Of a stretch of DNA of 64,000 nucleotides, positions 51,146 to 63,248 are shown in pieces. The first letter of the stretch is position 1. Each line of letters opens with the position of its first letter. The DNA is from Tanytarsus gracilentus. Taxonomy: Eukaryota; Arthropoda; Insecta; Diptera; Chironomidae. Where the stretch lies: contig JAXRKN010000042.1 of the NCBI GenBank assembly GCA_038502055.1, positions 1,612,001-1,676,000 of the forward strand, in the 5' to 3' direction. Under the pieces are notes generated by a model, which did not search any database, was not told the origin of the DNA, and saw only the letters and a program-made list of their open reading frames with translations. The position numbers and the translations under genes were made by a program.

Positions 51146-54100
51146 CTGTGACGAAGGAAAGAGAAACATTTTAGAATACATGAAATTTTAAAATTTCTTT
51201 CATGCTCAACAGAGAATGTGAAAAATAAAAAATGGATGCATAAAATTCACTTCGGGGCTTTCAACTAACTACCACCAAATTACACACTCATCTAATAAAA
51301 AAATTAAATACCTTAAAAAAGGAGGTTAGTTAAAAATCATAAAAAAAAACATGCAAAATCTCACACAGACACGTCAAACACACAAAGTTAAAATTAAAAT
51401 CATAAAGGTGAGAATTTTTTTTTAGTTTTCAACCAACCATTTTCCATGTCGAGCGGTGGTCCACCAACAGATTCCGACATTCGGGGATCTGTAACTGTAA
51501 AGTATATTTCCTGCTGAGTGCCGGCGGGTAAAGCTCCGGGTGGAATTATCAGCGACACATTCCACATTTTATCTTCAAGAATTCCGCCAGTCTCATCGAA
51601 ACATCCTTTCGTGGTCATTGGCTGACGGACAAGTGGCGATGCCAAAAATTTAGCTTTGGCTATCAAATTTTTCTCCTTTAAGGTTAGCTCACTAGCATAA
51701 GGTGTTGACTGGGCATCGGGTGGCCCAATCGGTAGACTAGCTTGTGTATCTATTGAAGTCTGTGACTCATAAACGGGTTCAGCTGTTCTTGCGGTTGTTG
51801 GTGATCTAACGGGAGGTGGCGGTGGTGCAGATCTCTTAATTATATTCGAAAGATTTGGAGGAGGATCTCGAGGTGGCTTCACTGGATTTTCAATTGCAGT
51901 TTGTTGCAGCGAGCCATCAGTCGAAGCGTCTTCAGTTCCATTAATAAAAGTCGCTTCATCGTCGACATACGGAATGTCCTCATCGTTAGTCTCATTGAGA
52001 TGATCTTGAGATTTATTCTTTAAAATTGTCTCTTCAATCGCTTCAAGTAACGATTTTTCTTGCTCATTATTGTTCTCGTTTGAAGTGTCAATTTCGTCGC
52101 TTTCATCGCGACTTTTCTCATTCTCTTCCGTCTCCTTTTTCGACTCATAAATCGGCTGAGATCTAAGATTTCCCGTGTTTGTGCTCGTTCCGCTACTCGA
52201 GCGTGTAAGATAATTTGGCTCTGCCATCGATTGCATGGCTTCGAGTCGCGATTGATAAATTTGATCTTTAAGTTGCCTCCGAGAATCTCTCAAGTTTCTC
52301 TCTTTTGAGGGCGACGACATTGAAGACGCCGAAGAGGTTCCGGGTGAATTTAAATCTTTGCGTGCTTGAAGCAATTTTTGATTGTCCTCGATTGGTCTCT
52401 CGAAAAATTGTCTTCGTGGCGCTTGATCCTGATACATATATGAACCCCGTTGCGATTGATAAATCGGCTCTTCAACTGTCATTTGCGAAAATCTTTCATC
52501 GATATCTTCAACATATTTTGACCTTCGTTTTGCTAACGTTGCAAATGCAGGAACTTGAGACTGTTGATGCCTCTCATTCATCGAATGACGACGAATTATT
52601 CCTCGAGGTTTTCTCTCGAGCTCAATAAATGCACGATTCGCGTAAATACTCTCATCATGCAATTGTTGTTGTTGTGGTTGTGGTGGTGGGCCGTAGTTGC
52701 CATAGAGTGGCTCTTGATCATCAAATTGGCCATTTATTGGATAATATCTCTCATGTCTCTGATACCAGGCATACCTTTCATCTTGATAATAACCTTCTTG
52801 TGGTTGCTGTTGCTGCTGTTGATGATAATACTGATAATACTGTTGCTGTTGGTACTCATAATAATCTTGTTGTGGTCCTTGACTTGATTGATGATTTTGG
52901 GGTGGATAGAACATTCTGTTTGAGCCCCTTTCCATCATCGAATGTTGACGCCGAAGGGATTTCTGTCTCTTTGATTCACTCGGCTCCATAAAGCTCGCTT
53001 GCCTTCGAAGACTGTTTGTGCCCTTAACAATTGCCTTCTTGAGTGCCTTTAATGGACTCTTTAATGGATTTTTAAGCTTTTTCGCTGGCAATTCGGGAGG
53101 TTCTGGTGTGACACTGACAATGTCATACCGATGCTGTTTCGGTGGTAAGTTTGATCTCGCAGGCGGCGGCAAATCGCTATTTTTATGAAAATGAAAATAT
53201 TTTTTTTTGTGGTAAATTCTTTTAATTAATGCACATCAGGATATGCACTAACTTTTCCCCCTTTTCTTTTTCCTACAGTTGAAATATTTTTATTTTATAT
53301 TTTTCATTCACGCCAGCATCGCATTCATTCGTTTAAAAAAATATTTAAATTTTCCTTGATCCCAAAAATAAAATTAATCAAGAGATTAAATTTAATCCTT
53401 CAACCTCAATCACCATGTTTTTGATTAATATTCATAAAAAAAATTAATGTCTAAATGAAAGCATAGATAGATAGATAGAGGAAAAGTGTATTGTGTCAAA
53501 ATCTGTTATTTATCAGTGTTGTATAAAATTATCGATGGAGCAAAAACATATTCAGGAGTCAGAAAATTACCGCTCTAAAGAACATCATTTTGACACATCT
53601 GGTATTCAAATAAGGATGGGAGAAAAATTTCTCCTAACTGCTGATATTTCATATATATTTTTGAACCCCCTCCTGAAAATGCTATGCTATTCGACACCAC
53701 AAAAATTTCATGCATGAGCTTTTTTCAGGTCTTCTCACATGGAGATGACAATGTGAGTTTATGTGTGCTGGATGTTGCTTGCGGTTGAAATATAAAGCTT
53801 AAAATTCTTTAATAAGAGAATGCGATAGAGTTAAAGAAAGGAGAAAGCATGAAGCAGGGTGAAAAAATATTTTAGTTACACTGAGAGAAATTTTTTATTT
53901 TTTAATAATTTTAAAAATTAATTAAAACATGATTTTTAAAAAAATTCTCTCGGTGTATCACAAAGTCCAGTCTTCACTTTGTTAAGCACAGTAATAAGCG
54001 TGGGTGAAAGTCAAAGTTAAAAAGCATTTCTAAAAAATATAAAGCAATTATGGGGAAGGAGGATTACGTGCAGTTTAAACATCTTCTGACTTTCTAAATA

Positions 54101-57100
54101 ATTTTATCTTTTTAGAATTAACCAGACAGAATAGATAAGAGTATAAAAATTAATTAATTTTTTTTCTTTTGTTTAAATGGAACAATGACAACAACAATTA
54201 CAGATAACGATGATAACAGCAATAATAATAATCCAACCGAGGAGGGAGGAGAGAAAAAGTTAGTGCGATATCTCTGACTCCTTAGTAATGTATTTTAATT
54301 ATATTTTTTTGTATGGTATAAAAATGTTCTAAAATGATTTTTCGAAATGTAAATCTTTCATGTGGATAAATGAATATGAGAATTTATGAGGGAGGAATTT
54401 TTGAGCATGCACGAGAAATTTAAATGAACTTTTGAAGGGGGGTATTTAAAATTCAAGACAAGGAATGGAAACTTTCTTGGAAAAAATATTTATTGAAAGT
54501 TAAAAACATTATTTTTTAAATTAAAAATTAAAAGTCGCCATCTCTTGCCTTTTTTTATTCTCAATTAGTTAAGGATGAAAAATATATTTTTAGGAGGGTT
54601 TCGGAGAAAGAAAAAAGAGTTAAGAATTAATTAAATTTACTCACCTCATGCCATGTGCGCCAATTTGTGGCTTTCTGTAAAGCTCAAATGCGGAACCCCT
54701 TTGCTCGCGATTTGCCAAGTCAATTCCATACTGCGTTGGTACTGGCATGTTACCTACACGTACGAATAAAAATTTAATGAGCATTCTTTTGTTATTTAAT
54801 TCAGCTGTTTTAATTCACCCCGCATGCAATGGATGAATTTTAAAATCCTTTCTCATAATAATTAAATTAATTATTTAAAAGCTTTTGAAACCATTTCAGA
54901 AGTTAATTCAGTCATAAGTGAACGTTTGAAAAATGATTCAATTAATTGTTTTTTTTTGTGTTGCGTGCAGCATGTACAGTCTATTATTTTTGGGATTAAT
55001 TACAATCAATCATTGCGATTTTAGCTGCAATTTCATGGATTTATGGAAATTAATTTTATTGGTATGATAGCAAGGGATGAAACACATAATATTTTTAAAC
55101 TTAAAGAAATCTGTCTGGATTAAAATTAATTTAATTTTTTTAATATATCCAGGATTTAAATTCAAATTAAACGATTTAATTTTAATCCAGTAGATTTAAA
55201 ATTTAATGCAAATTCAATTTTTTTAATCCATAAAAATGAAAAGCTCTTAATGTCTCATTCCCTGTTTAAAAGCTTTAACGTATCAGCACATTTATATATC
55301 TTTGAGAAAGGTTAGTTATGGATGTGTGATTGTGATTATTATTTGTTATTTACCAAATCCATGATTTCTGTGTGAATAGTTTCCACTACCATAATGCGAA
55401 CTCTGATGATTATTATATCCATTACCAAACATCGGCGGTGACTGCATATGAGGTGGCATTGGTGGCATCGGTTGACCATAGTTCGAGTGTGGATTTCCAC
55501 CAAATTGATGATGGCTATAATGTGGAGATGCACCCGAGCCATTTGTCATGCTCTGACTCTGATGATAGTGCTGATGGGATTGTTGATGAGGAGGATTCGA
55601 GGGCGATGAATAATAAAAGCCATTAGGTGATCTTGGCGACATTGGCTCCTTCAATAAAAAAAATATGAATATTAAGTTGAGTTAGCAATGAAAATAAATT
55701 AACTCACTCCATTTTCCCACTGATTTCCATTCGTTCCTTGCATTGGCGGTCGATAATTTTTCGGCTTAGGCGGAGGAACTGGTTTAAATGCACTCGGCAC
55801 TGGTGGCTGAGTTGGATTCGGCGGCGGCACCGCAGGAGGTCCAATTTGTGCAATTTTAGGTGGTTTAATGTAATCGGCTTGTGTGGCTGAATTGTTTCTA
55901 CTGAATATAGCGATAAGAAAAATTATAAAAATCAAAAAATGTGCATGAGTAAAGTACGTGCGGATAAAAACTTAAAAACTCTAAACGAGAGTGTTATATG
56001 AGGAGGTCAATAAATTGGCTTTAGCGAGTGGCGGATTGTGAGGAAATGAGGAAAAGACTTGAGATCGTCGTGTCGGGCAAGTTTGATAATGAACGTATGA
56101 ATGTTTCGAATGTACTTTACATGTGACGTTGCTCTTGGGCATGAGTTGATAAACTCTTGGAAAGTAATTTTTAAGTAAAGGGAGAAAAAGTTAAAGTTAA
56201 CGGAAATTTTAAATATTTTTTGACCGTTAAATTTTAGAAAAAAATCTCACTCACCTATATTTTCCATAATCAGTTTTTGTTTCCATCATTTGTGGCTTTC
56301 TTGGACTCTCAATCAGCAAATTTGTCGGACGCTGTGGAAGATTTGCAGAATTTCTCGGCTGTTCCATGCCATTGAAACTATATTCGCGTTCATGAATTGA
56401 ATTTCTCGGATTTGTTGCGTACTCTTGAGGGTTCGCGAGTGAAGCACGATTTGCTGTTGGCGGTGGAATTGATTTTAAGTCATCTGGTGCATTCGGACCC
56501 AACCGAGTTTGGAGTGAAGAAGTTGATGTTGTGATGGCTTGTTGTGGTTGATTAATGTTATAAGAGTCATAGCTTGAAACGCTGTCGTAGCCATTTTTCT
56601 GACCCGAATTTTGACGGTCAAGTGAATTTTGTGCATTCGAGTGATGGTGATGATGGCCATGAACCAATTCACGGCGTTCTAGGGAATTTCCATTGGAAAG
56701 CTTTTTAGCCGGTTCCATTGTATTGAGAAGTTTATTTGACGATGTATAGAGCTCTGTGTCTTGCTGATCTTCGGGACTCATCGACGGCTGTTTCTGAGTG
56801 TTGCCAAAAAGTCTTTCTTGCGCTGTTCTTCCTAAAGTTCCACCAGTGCTATTAACTGACGATGAATTTCTCGATGGAAGCGATGAACCTGGAGTGCTTG
56901 GAGTTGGCTTCGATGCTCGATCAATGCGTGGTGGAAGATCTGGAACGTCTGAATTAAATTCAGATTTATTAAATAATATTCAAACAGTTTTAACGACTCA
57001 CTTTGTCCAAAGGCAGTTGGTCGAGTTCCATACAATTGCTGTTCATCAGTCGGCTTGTTGAATCCATATTTATTGTCAGTAACTGTCAACCTTCTGGTGT

Positions 57101-60100
57101 GCGCAGTTGAGTGATCGTATGGATTCTAAAAAGTTTATAATTAAATTAGTAAAATTATTAGTGTAAAATTTTAGGTGCACTGAAGAGTTTAAAATGGAAG
57201 TTAATTTATCTGACAATAGTAACAATTTTGACGATTTTATAAGCTTTTTTAAATTTCAATTTTTTTAAATATTAAATTCCATTTCTCGACACTTTTATGT
57301 GGTTTTTGTTAATTCATATTTTCATAATTGAACCATCATAGCCAGCTCATAGAATAAAATATAAAAATAGCCCAACAACCTCATAGAAGATGGTTTTTAT
57401 GGAGCATTAACAAAATGACAAAAAAATGGTGCTGGATGAAAATAATGGAAGAAATGTGAATTTATCATCTTTCGAAGACTCTTACCGTGTAAGGTGGCGG
57501 CATTCCTTCAATCATCTCGTCTCGATCTCGATCTAAGTTATCTTGATTTGTCGCTATCGATGGATCCGAGCTGGACTTTACGAGTTGCGGCAAATTGCCG
57601 AGCGAAAGCGATGTCGGCGGTCCTGGACTGAGTTCCAAGTCGGACTCGGGGCTTGAGGCATAGGATAAGCGGGATGTGTTCATTGGGAAAAGGAAATCAT
57701 CCGATAATGACTCAACAGGCTAATGATTTTTTTGTATTAATTGCCAATCAAGGAAAAATTCAAACCCAAATTAATTTTCAGAGCGCGGGACATTTGGTTT
57801 GTGTGAGAGGGTTTTAATGGAAAATAAAATAAATCGGGAAAATGAACAGAAAAAATGTCATAAAAATAAATCACAAAATAAACACGAGGACAAAATGAAA
57901 AGAAACGGCAGACGGTCCATGGTGGTGATGATAATGGCGTTACAAAATGAAAATAAATTTCAATGTTGGAAGGATGATGAAAAGGGCGATTTCAAATGGA
58001 TGAGGATAAACATAAAAATAGAAGAAAAATGTATACACACAGTTAGTGAAAATGGCTTTTGATTTAAATTTGTTAAAGCTATGATGTAAATTTTAAATGG
58101 CTGTTAGAAGGGTGGCGAGAAAAATTATTTGATGCTCAATATTTAATTAAATTCTCATGTCAAAAGTGCAAAAAAATTTCAAATAATTTTTCTCACAATA
58201 TCACAAAAGTTCAAATATTTTCCTATCCCTGTGGATGAATTGTGTTTATGAAATCAATATAGTTTTCATCTCTCAAGTTACCGTTAGAAATTGGAACAAA
58301 TTGTGAGCTATTAGCGGCATGCATTCGTGTTAGTTCATTGTAATAATAAGGCGAACTCCTTTCCTCTGTGTTTCTCATCATTCTCGAGTTCTCCTCAATT
58401 GGCCGACTCCCAAAAGAGTTTAAATTTTGTAAACTTCTCATTGGTGTCGCTCGATTGAGATTCATCGAATGTCTTATGGGAACGACTTGATAGTTCACAG
58501 AGGGTGGCGGGAGAAAGCCCGGTGGCATTGAGTAGCGAGGCTTTTGGTAGTAAGCGAATGATGAATGTTGCCTTTGTCGGGCAGCTTGTGGATTATTGCA
58601 ACAAGCGTAGGGACATGTCACAAATGATGGTGGCAGTGGTGACAAATAGGGGAGAAATATATCGGAAGTGAACTTTGACTCCTTTATGGTTAATTTTTTA
58701 AGTAACAAAAGTTTAGCAATAAATGAGAGGAAAATATTTCGTAAGGAAGAAGAAGAAGAAAATTTATTCGGAATTAATTCAAACACCGAATTTTTTAATA
58801 AAATGAAGTAAATTTTTTCATCATAGCAAAAAAGAGTTTGGTATCCAAAAAAACACCAAAACATTAACAACAAGTCTCACCTTAGTCTCCGACATCCACA
58901 CAGCTCCGGTTTGCTGCTTCTCAACAGTTTCTCGCAACTTTCGATACCACGCTTCAGTGTCATTGAGCGCTATCGATGTACTAAATACATGCGACCACAT
59001 CTGATCTAACTTTTGATTTTGTTCAAACAATTTTTTCGAGCTCTTGTGAGCAGATTTCGGGACACCCTGTCGAAGTTGCTTAATGGTGTGTTTCGAGTCG
59101 GATTTGAGGAAAATTACAATCGGATAAAATTGAGCGTAGTTAAGACGATCAACGGCATTGGGTGTGATATCGAGCAGGGCATGCTTGCCACGGTCCATTA
59201 TGTCTCGAATATTCGAAAGCCTTACAATGCCACACTTAGTCTTGTCGCTATCTTGAAGGGGTGCTGTAAATTTGTCAGGAAAATCTTTAATAAGCCGTTC
59301 ACGTGCGATATCCGCAACAGGTCCAAAAAGAATGACGGGACGAATAAAGCCGGGATGACGAAGTACGACACGTTCGTAAGCTGGAAATTTAGAGACAGCA
59401 TCGGAAAAGACAACATCATCCCAATTCTCACGCGACAATGATTTCGATCGACGATGAGTTGTTCTTTTTCTTCTAAAGAAATTCATTCTTGACTCTGTGT
59501 TATTTGATTCCTTTTTGCTTGCATTAAATTGAGCAGTAGCAAGCTCTTCCGCTCTCGCTTTGTTCGGAATAATTCCACGTTGTAGCTCCTGATTGCCTCG
59601 ATTTAATCGCATCACTTGCCACGAACCAACGACACCGTTATGCAGCGTGTCCACAACTCGAAAGACATCGCCACTCTTAAATGAGAGTTCATTCTTAGAA
59701 GGTGAATCGTAGTGGAAGTGAGTCTTAATATGGAATGAGTCACCGCGCTGATTTTGTACGACATTTTCGTATTCATCTTTGCAATATTGCACAATCAAAT
59801 CAATTCGATCTTGGAGCGAGAGAAGAAAGAGAACTGCTTCCTCACGTGTAACACCAGCCATGTCCATGTCGTTGACTTTGAGAAGTTTATCACCTTCAAG
59901 AAATTTGATTAGTAAATACAAGATTAAAATTAAATTGAACTAATTACCTGGCACCAACCCCTGCACAGATGCGGGACTATTTTGCTGTACGGCCGTCACA
60001 AAAATGCCGACTTCATTGCCACCCGTCAATCGAATACCAACTGAACCCTCCTTTTGGAATGTGATGTATCTCGGCTCGGTTGTTTCAGCACCAACTCTAC

Positions 60101-61226
60101 GTGTACTATAATAGTCATCAGTTCTCGGCGGTGGCGGTCTTGGCGGTTCATCAATCACTCCACTGCGACTTCTCGAGTGCTGCGGTGGTGTCGCAGGACG
60201 ATCAAGTTGCTGAAGTGAAATGTCTCCAAGTGGACCACGTGAGCGTCCTCTCGGCGTAAGATTACATTTGTCGTCCAAGAGTGTGCTCAACGATGGTCGA
60301 GTTGGCGGTTGAACGTAGAGATTTTGAGTCGAGTATCCGGACGAGTTGAAATTCTCCTCGATGTTTGAACAATTAGAGAGCTGTTGGTGGTGAGAGTAGA
60401 TGGGATTTTGTGGCTGTGCAATAATCGTATTTGAATCTCGAATTACAGCCATGTTGAGACGCTCCTTGCACGAGTCAATGAGTTTCTTCGCCTCTTTTAT
60501 GCTCATCGCGTCATTGCAATTTGTGTTGTGAATTCGCGTGACAATGTCACCTTCCTGCAGGGTGAAACCATTCGCATTCAACTGTTCACGTGTTCTGGTT
60601 GAGATCTCTTTGATAAACAATCGACAGCCGAGGACAATGCCGAAGTCTTCCTTCTTACTCGCCTTATTTATTACCACTTTGATTTGTTGCTGATGAGATC
60701 CATTTGTGAGACCGCCAACGGAATTCAGACTATGCTGATGCTGATGATTGCCTATCATTGCGCTACTGCCAGCTCCTTGCTGCTGCTGATAATTTCCTCC
60801 ACTCATGACTCTTCTTTTCACCACAAGCGTGACTGTATTTCCACTATCGCGCAACACTTGAACCGCTGTCGCGTACTCAACGTTCTCAAGTGAAATGCCA
60901 TTCGCAGTGACGATTCTGTCATTCGTTCTGAAAATAGTTTGCGCTTATTAATATTTCATCGCACTAAAATAACTCAAATATGTTTACTCACTCGAGTTTA
61001 CCCTCGGCTGGGCCGCCTTTCAGTACATCACTAACGGCAATGGATGGATCTCCATTTGCAAAATGAGGATTATCTCGTCCTCCCGACACTAAACGGTATA
61101 TGCATAAAATATCAGAGATGCAAGAGATGGTAACTCTGTTTATTTTTACAAACCTGCAATTCCAAATCCATAGCCTGCAACACGATAAAGTATCACAGTG
61201 TGATATTCCCATGAAGTTCTTTCACC
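50922..61226 (-). CDS. pyd: ZO-1 family junction scaffold (polychaetoid), 5' end not visible
   Basis: Membrane-associated guanylate kinase homologue of adherens/septate junction regions; it links junction proteins to actin and works in dorsal closure and tracheal and bristle patterning in flies. Exons in reading order: 61226-61154, 61088-60992, 60927-59948, 59893-58881, 57719-57486, 57125-57002, 56948-56255, 55900-55708, 55648-55354, 54753-54645, 53176-51438, 51145-50922. All borders are GT..AG with matching phases, and the sum is 5775 bases, 1924 codons plus stop. Domains by visible residue: PDZ1 about 5-97, PDZ2 139-222, PDZ3 340-421, SH3 437-500, GUK 560-715, long Pro/Gln/His/Ser-rich tail, ZU5 about 1803-1900. 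Order and C-terminal ZU5 identify ZO-1/polychaetoid. The first exon opens mid-PDZ1 with no start codon in frame after its acceptor, so upstream exons lie beyond what I can recognise, probably past 64000. Confidence 0.96.
51438..53176 (-). CDS. pyd: pyd large tail exon and first half of ZU5
   Basis: 1739 bases, AAATAG acceptor, GTTGGT donor. It starts DLPPPARSNLPPKQHRYDIV, has a basic KNPLKSPLKALKKAIVKG stretch and a Tyr/Gln-rich repeat region around 52640-52880 (YYEYQQQQYYQYYHQQQ). Many RSQPIYES/EPVYES-type Tyr motifs and an acidic middle follow. It then enters ZU5 with CFDETGGILEDKMWNVSLII and PPGALPAGTQQEIYF. Confidence 0.93.
53465..53479. repeat. (GATA)n microsatellite
   Basis: About four tandem ATAG units in the intron between two pyd exons. 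Confidence 0.7.
53878..53957. repeat. Short hairpin element, CACTGAGAGAAA family
   Basis: Ends CACTGAGAGAAATTTTTT and AAAATTCTCTCGGTG are inverted copies, 80 bases overall; same ends as the copy at 14096-14178. Confidence 0.6.
54459..54548. repeat. Short hairpin element, GGAATGGAAAC family
   Basis: CAAGGAATGGAAACTTT at the left and AAAGTCGCCATCTCTTG at the right, 90 bases, in a pyd intron. Confidence 0.55.
54645..54753 (-). CDS. pyd: pyd tail exon (NMPVPTQYGIDLANRE)
   Basis: 109 bases, GTGTAG acceptor, GTGAGT donor, phase 2 out. Encodes NMPVPTQYGIDLANREQRGS then AFELYRKPQIGAHGM. Confidence 0.9.
55354..55648 (-). CDS. pyd: pyd tail exon (His/Ser/Asn-rich)
   Basis: 295 bases, TTGAAG acceptor, GTAAAT donor. 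EPMSPRSPNGFYYSSPSNPP, then His/Gln/Tyr-rich low complexity. Confidence 0.88.
55708..55900 (-). CDS. pyd: pyd tail exon (proline-rich)
   Basis: 193 bases, ATTCAG acceptor, GTGAGT donor. It reads RNNSATQADYIKPPKIAQIG then repeated Pro clusters (PAVPPPNPTQPP, KPVPPPKPKNYRPP), likely SH3-binding segments. Confidence 0.9.
56255..56948 (-). CDS. pyd: pyd tail exon (low complexity)
   Basis: 694 bases, ATTCAG acceptor, GTGAGT donor. Ser/Pro/Asn-rich, with VPDLPPRIDRASKPTPST near the start and a His-rich GHHHHH patch. It ends TKTDYGKY. Confidence 0.9.
57002..57125 (-). CDS. pyd: pyd tail exon (NPYDHSTAHTRRL)
   Basis: 124 bases, TTTTAG acceptor, GTGAGT donor, phase 1 out. Reads NPYDHSTAHTRRLTVTDNKY then GFNKPTDEQQLYGTRPTAFG. 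Confidence 0.88.
57486..57719 (-). CDS. pyd: pyd tail exon (PVESLSDDFLFP)
   Basis: 234 bases, CATTAG acceptor, GTAAGA donor, phase 0. It begins PVESLSDDFLFPMNTSRLSY and continues ASSPESDLELSPGPP, a motif I associate with fly polychaetoid. Confidence 0.92.
58223..58680 (-). CDS. pyd: pyd alternative terminal exon (short isoform ending after GUK)
   Basis: An open minus-strand frame follows the GUK exon: TCPYACCNNPQAARQRQHS, then PRYSMPPGFLPPPSVNYQVV and more, ending DFINTIHPQG and a stop, with no donor in reach. The GUK exon ends in phase 0; acceptors that fit are an AAAG before 58680 (weak tract) or CCAAAAG before about 58546. The low-complexity style matches the rest of the tail. Use would give a protein lacking the long tail and ZU5. 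The exact start is unresolved, so the left-to-right extent is approximate. Confidence 0.55.
58881..59893 (-). CDS. pyd: pyd exon: PDZ3 end, SH3 and guanylate kinase domain
   Basis: 1013 bases, TTGAAG acceptor, GTGAGA donor. It starts GDKLLKVNDMDMAGVTREEA, then SH3 (FHIKTHFHYDSPSKNELSF), a basic RRKRTTHRRSKSLSREN hinge, and GUK (YERVVLRHPGFIRPVILFGP to LRETVEKQQ). As in other ZO proteins, the GUK nucleotide-binding loop is degenerate, so no kinase activity is expected; it is a protein-binding module. Confidence 0.95.
59948..60927 (-). CDS. pyd: pyd exon: end of PDZ1, PDZ2, start of PDZ3
   Basis: 980 bases, TTTTCAG acceptor, GTAATT donor. It finishes PDZ1 (NDRIVTANGISLENVEYATA), has a Gln/His-rich spacer, then PDZ2 (QIKVVINKASKKEDFGIVLG to NMAVIRD). 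A Pro/Arg-rich linker with RPPPPRTDDYY follows, and then PDZ3 begins with EPRYITFQKEGSVGIRLTGG. Confidence 0.95.
60992..61088 (-). CDS. pyd: pyd PDZ1 second exon
   Basis: 97 bases, CGTTTAG acceptor, GTGAGT donor, encoding SGGRDNPHFANGDPSIAVSD then VLKGGPAEGKL. This is the middle of PDZ1 with its typical ILKGGPAEG turn. Confidence 0.92.
61154..61226 (-). CDS. pyd: pyd PDZ1 first visible exon
   Basis: 73 bases after a long pyrimidine tract and TTTTTGCAG, reading GERTSWEYHTVILYRVAGYG then FGIA. The carboxylate-binding loop is GYGFGIA. GTTTGT donor, phase 1. Confidence 0.9.
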
Positions 61227-62634
61227 CTGCAAAAAAAAGAGATTAAAATTTGTATGTGGACTAAAGTGCCATGACTCAGAGACGATATGTGTGCATATTC
61301 TCCATAAAGTTTTCAAGAGTAAAAGATCATAATTTTCATTCATCTCAGAATCGAGAAAGAGATGAGTGTGTAAAGAGTTTTAATTACAAAGTGCTTGACT
61401 GATGAGATGGGAGAAGAAGAAGAAGAAAAAAGTCAATTGTGGTAATTTTAGTTTAATAATTTTAACGGACTTATTAAATTTGAATTTTTAATATTACAAA
61501 ATTGAACGACACCTAATTTTTGAACGCATCCCTTTATTATGCATCTGACACTCTCATTTGCATATTAAATCTCTTTTCACTAGAATCAGAAATAATCATG
61601 AGAGGGCTTGGATGAGATTGTTGTATCAAGATATTAAAGTCATAAAGGAAATTCTTTGAAATGAAGAGGTTTGTTTTTGTTTTTGATCGTAATAAAATTC
61701 TTTGAAGTGACTCTCTCGAGTGAAAAAATTTCAGGCCAACAGTCGGAAGTTGAGAGTGAGAAATCTCTTTGTAGGAATGTGCGAAAAAATAATTAATAAT
61801 TTTACTAAAAAAGAGGGTTTCAATATTGACTAAGAAAATCCACGAATGTCTTTCAATTTGGATTTAAAAATTTAACGTTCAAAAAATTGACAGTTAAAAA
61901 TTTAAAATAATTTTTCAAATTAAAAAAATCTAAAACTCTAAAAATTTCATCCCTTGCCGTGAACAAAAGAAACCTAGCTAAAATTTAGCTTGAACCAACA
62001 AAGAATAAATTTCGTGTATGAGAGAAGCCAAGTCTAGTCTTTCACGAATAGTAAATGCAAGTAATGTAAAACATTTCCTAGGGCTTCTTTTTCATCTCTC
62101 CCTCACTCCTATTGTGTAAACATTTCCGTGAAAATATTTCGATTTCAGTGAATGGAACACACGTCTCCGGCAGCCTCCAGTAATTGTTTTTATAGACGAA
62201 ATTTTCTCCATTTACTTTGAGATTATTTGGAATGTCATAAAATTTCATTTTCCTTCCATTAATATTGGCACTCAAAATACAAAAAACTTTCTCTACGATA
62301 TCTCGACGCTATCAAATATCAACTTTTTTCCACTTATGAATTTTTTTAGGCGACACTGAAACAATGTGACACTCTCGTTCGGGATTCTGTGGCAAACTAG
62401 CTCTTCATCGAGCAGTTGCGAGAACATCGAGATGATGAAAAAAAGTTTTTGTTGTTTTTGTGTTGCGCTCGAAATGCCGGCATTTTACTGATGCGATAGT
62501 AAACATTAACTTGATGCTCTTTTTCAGTGCTATGTGCATGCATAATATTACGGAAAATCCAATAAGGATAGTGAGAATGTGTTTGTGACATGTGAGTGGA
62601 AAAAAGTCGAGAATGAAAAATTTCATTTGGAGTG

Positions 62635-62770
62635 CAAGGGATGGAACTTGAAGCTTTTATTAAAAAAATTAAATTTGAATTTTGTGGAATTTTTGATTAA
62701 AAATTTTTAATAAAATTTTGCTAAAATAAAAAAAATTCTGAAATATTTTCAAAAACTTTCCATCCCTTGA
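62635..62770. repeat. Short hairpin element, GGGATGGAAC family
   Basis: CAAGGGATGGAACTT at the left and AACTTTCCATCCCTTG at the right are almost perfect inverted copies, with a 100-base AT centre. Confidence 0.65.
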
Positions 62771-63177
62771 ACTGATAAAATTCTCAATAAATTTATTCAA
62801 CATGACAACAACACATTTCGGTTTTAAAATGATAAAAATTTCACCCTGAACTGCCACAAAATATCAAAATCCAGAACACTCATATGCGTAGCTCAAAAAC
62901 ACCAAAAATGGGTAAATTCCCTTGAGATGCATCTTTAAATTAATTTATGGCAATTATCACATCAAAAGCGATTAATTGAACTCACATTCCACTTAACTCA
63001 TGCTCACAATGGATTTATCATAAATACATTGTCTCGTGGATGACAAACGTGAAGCTTAAATAAGCAGCTTTCGATAGTTTATTGAGAGATATTTAAAGAG
63101 TTAATTTCTCGACTCATAAATCCACTTATTCATGCATTTATTTCTACTTCATAATGCGATGGACATTGTTATGAGAT

Positions 63178-63248
63178 TCAAGGACTAGAAATTTAAAAAT
63201 TATTCATAAGATATAGATTTTTTTAAAAAATTTACTTCCATCCCTCGC
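63178..63248. repeat. Short hairpin element, diverged
   Basis: TCAAGGACTAGAAATTT and AATTTACTTCCATCCCTCG form imperfect inverted ends, 71 bases overall. Confidence 0.45.

Noticed and set aside
52305..52991. Plus-strand open frames opposite pyd
   Set aside because: Shadows of the Gln/Tyr-rich pyd exon; Leu/Ile/Val repeats come from the antisense of CAA and TAT codons.
59013..59441. Plus-strand 142-residue open frame opposite the GUK domain
   Set aside because: Antisense of a strongly supported exon; no independent evidence.
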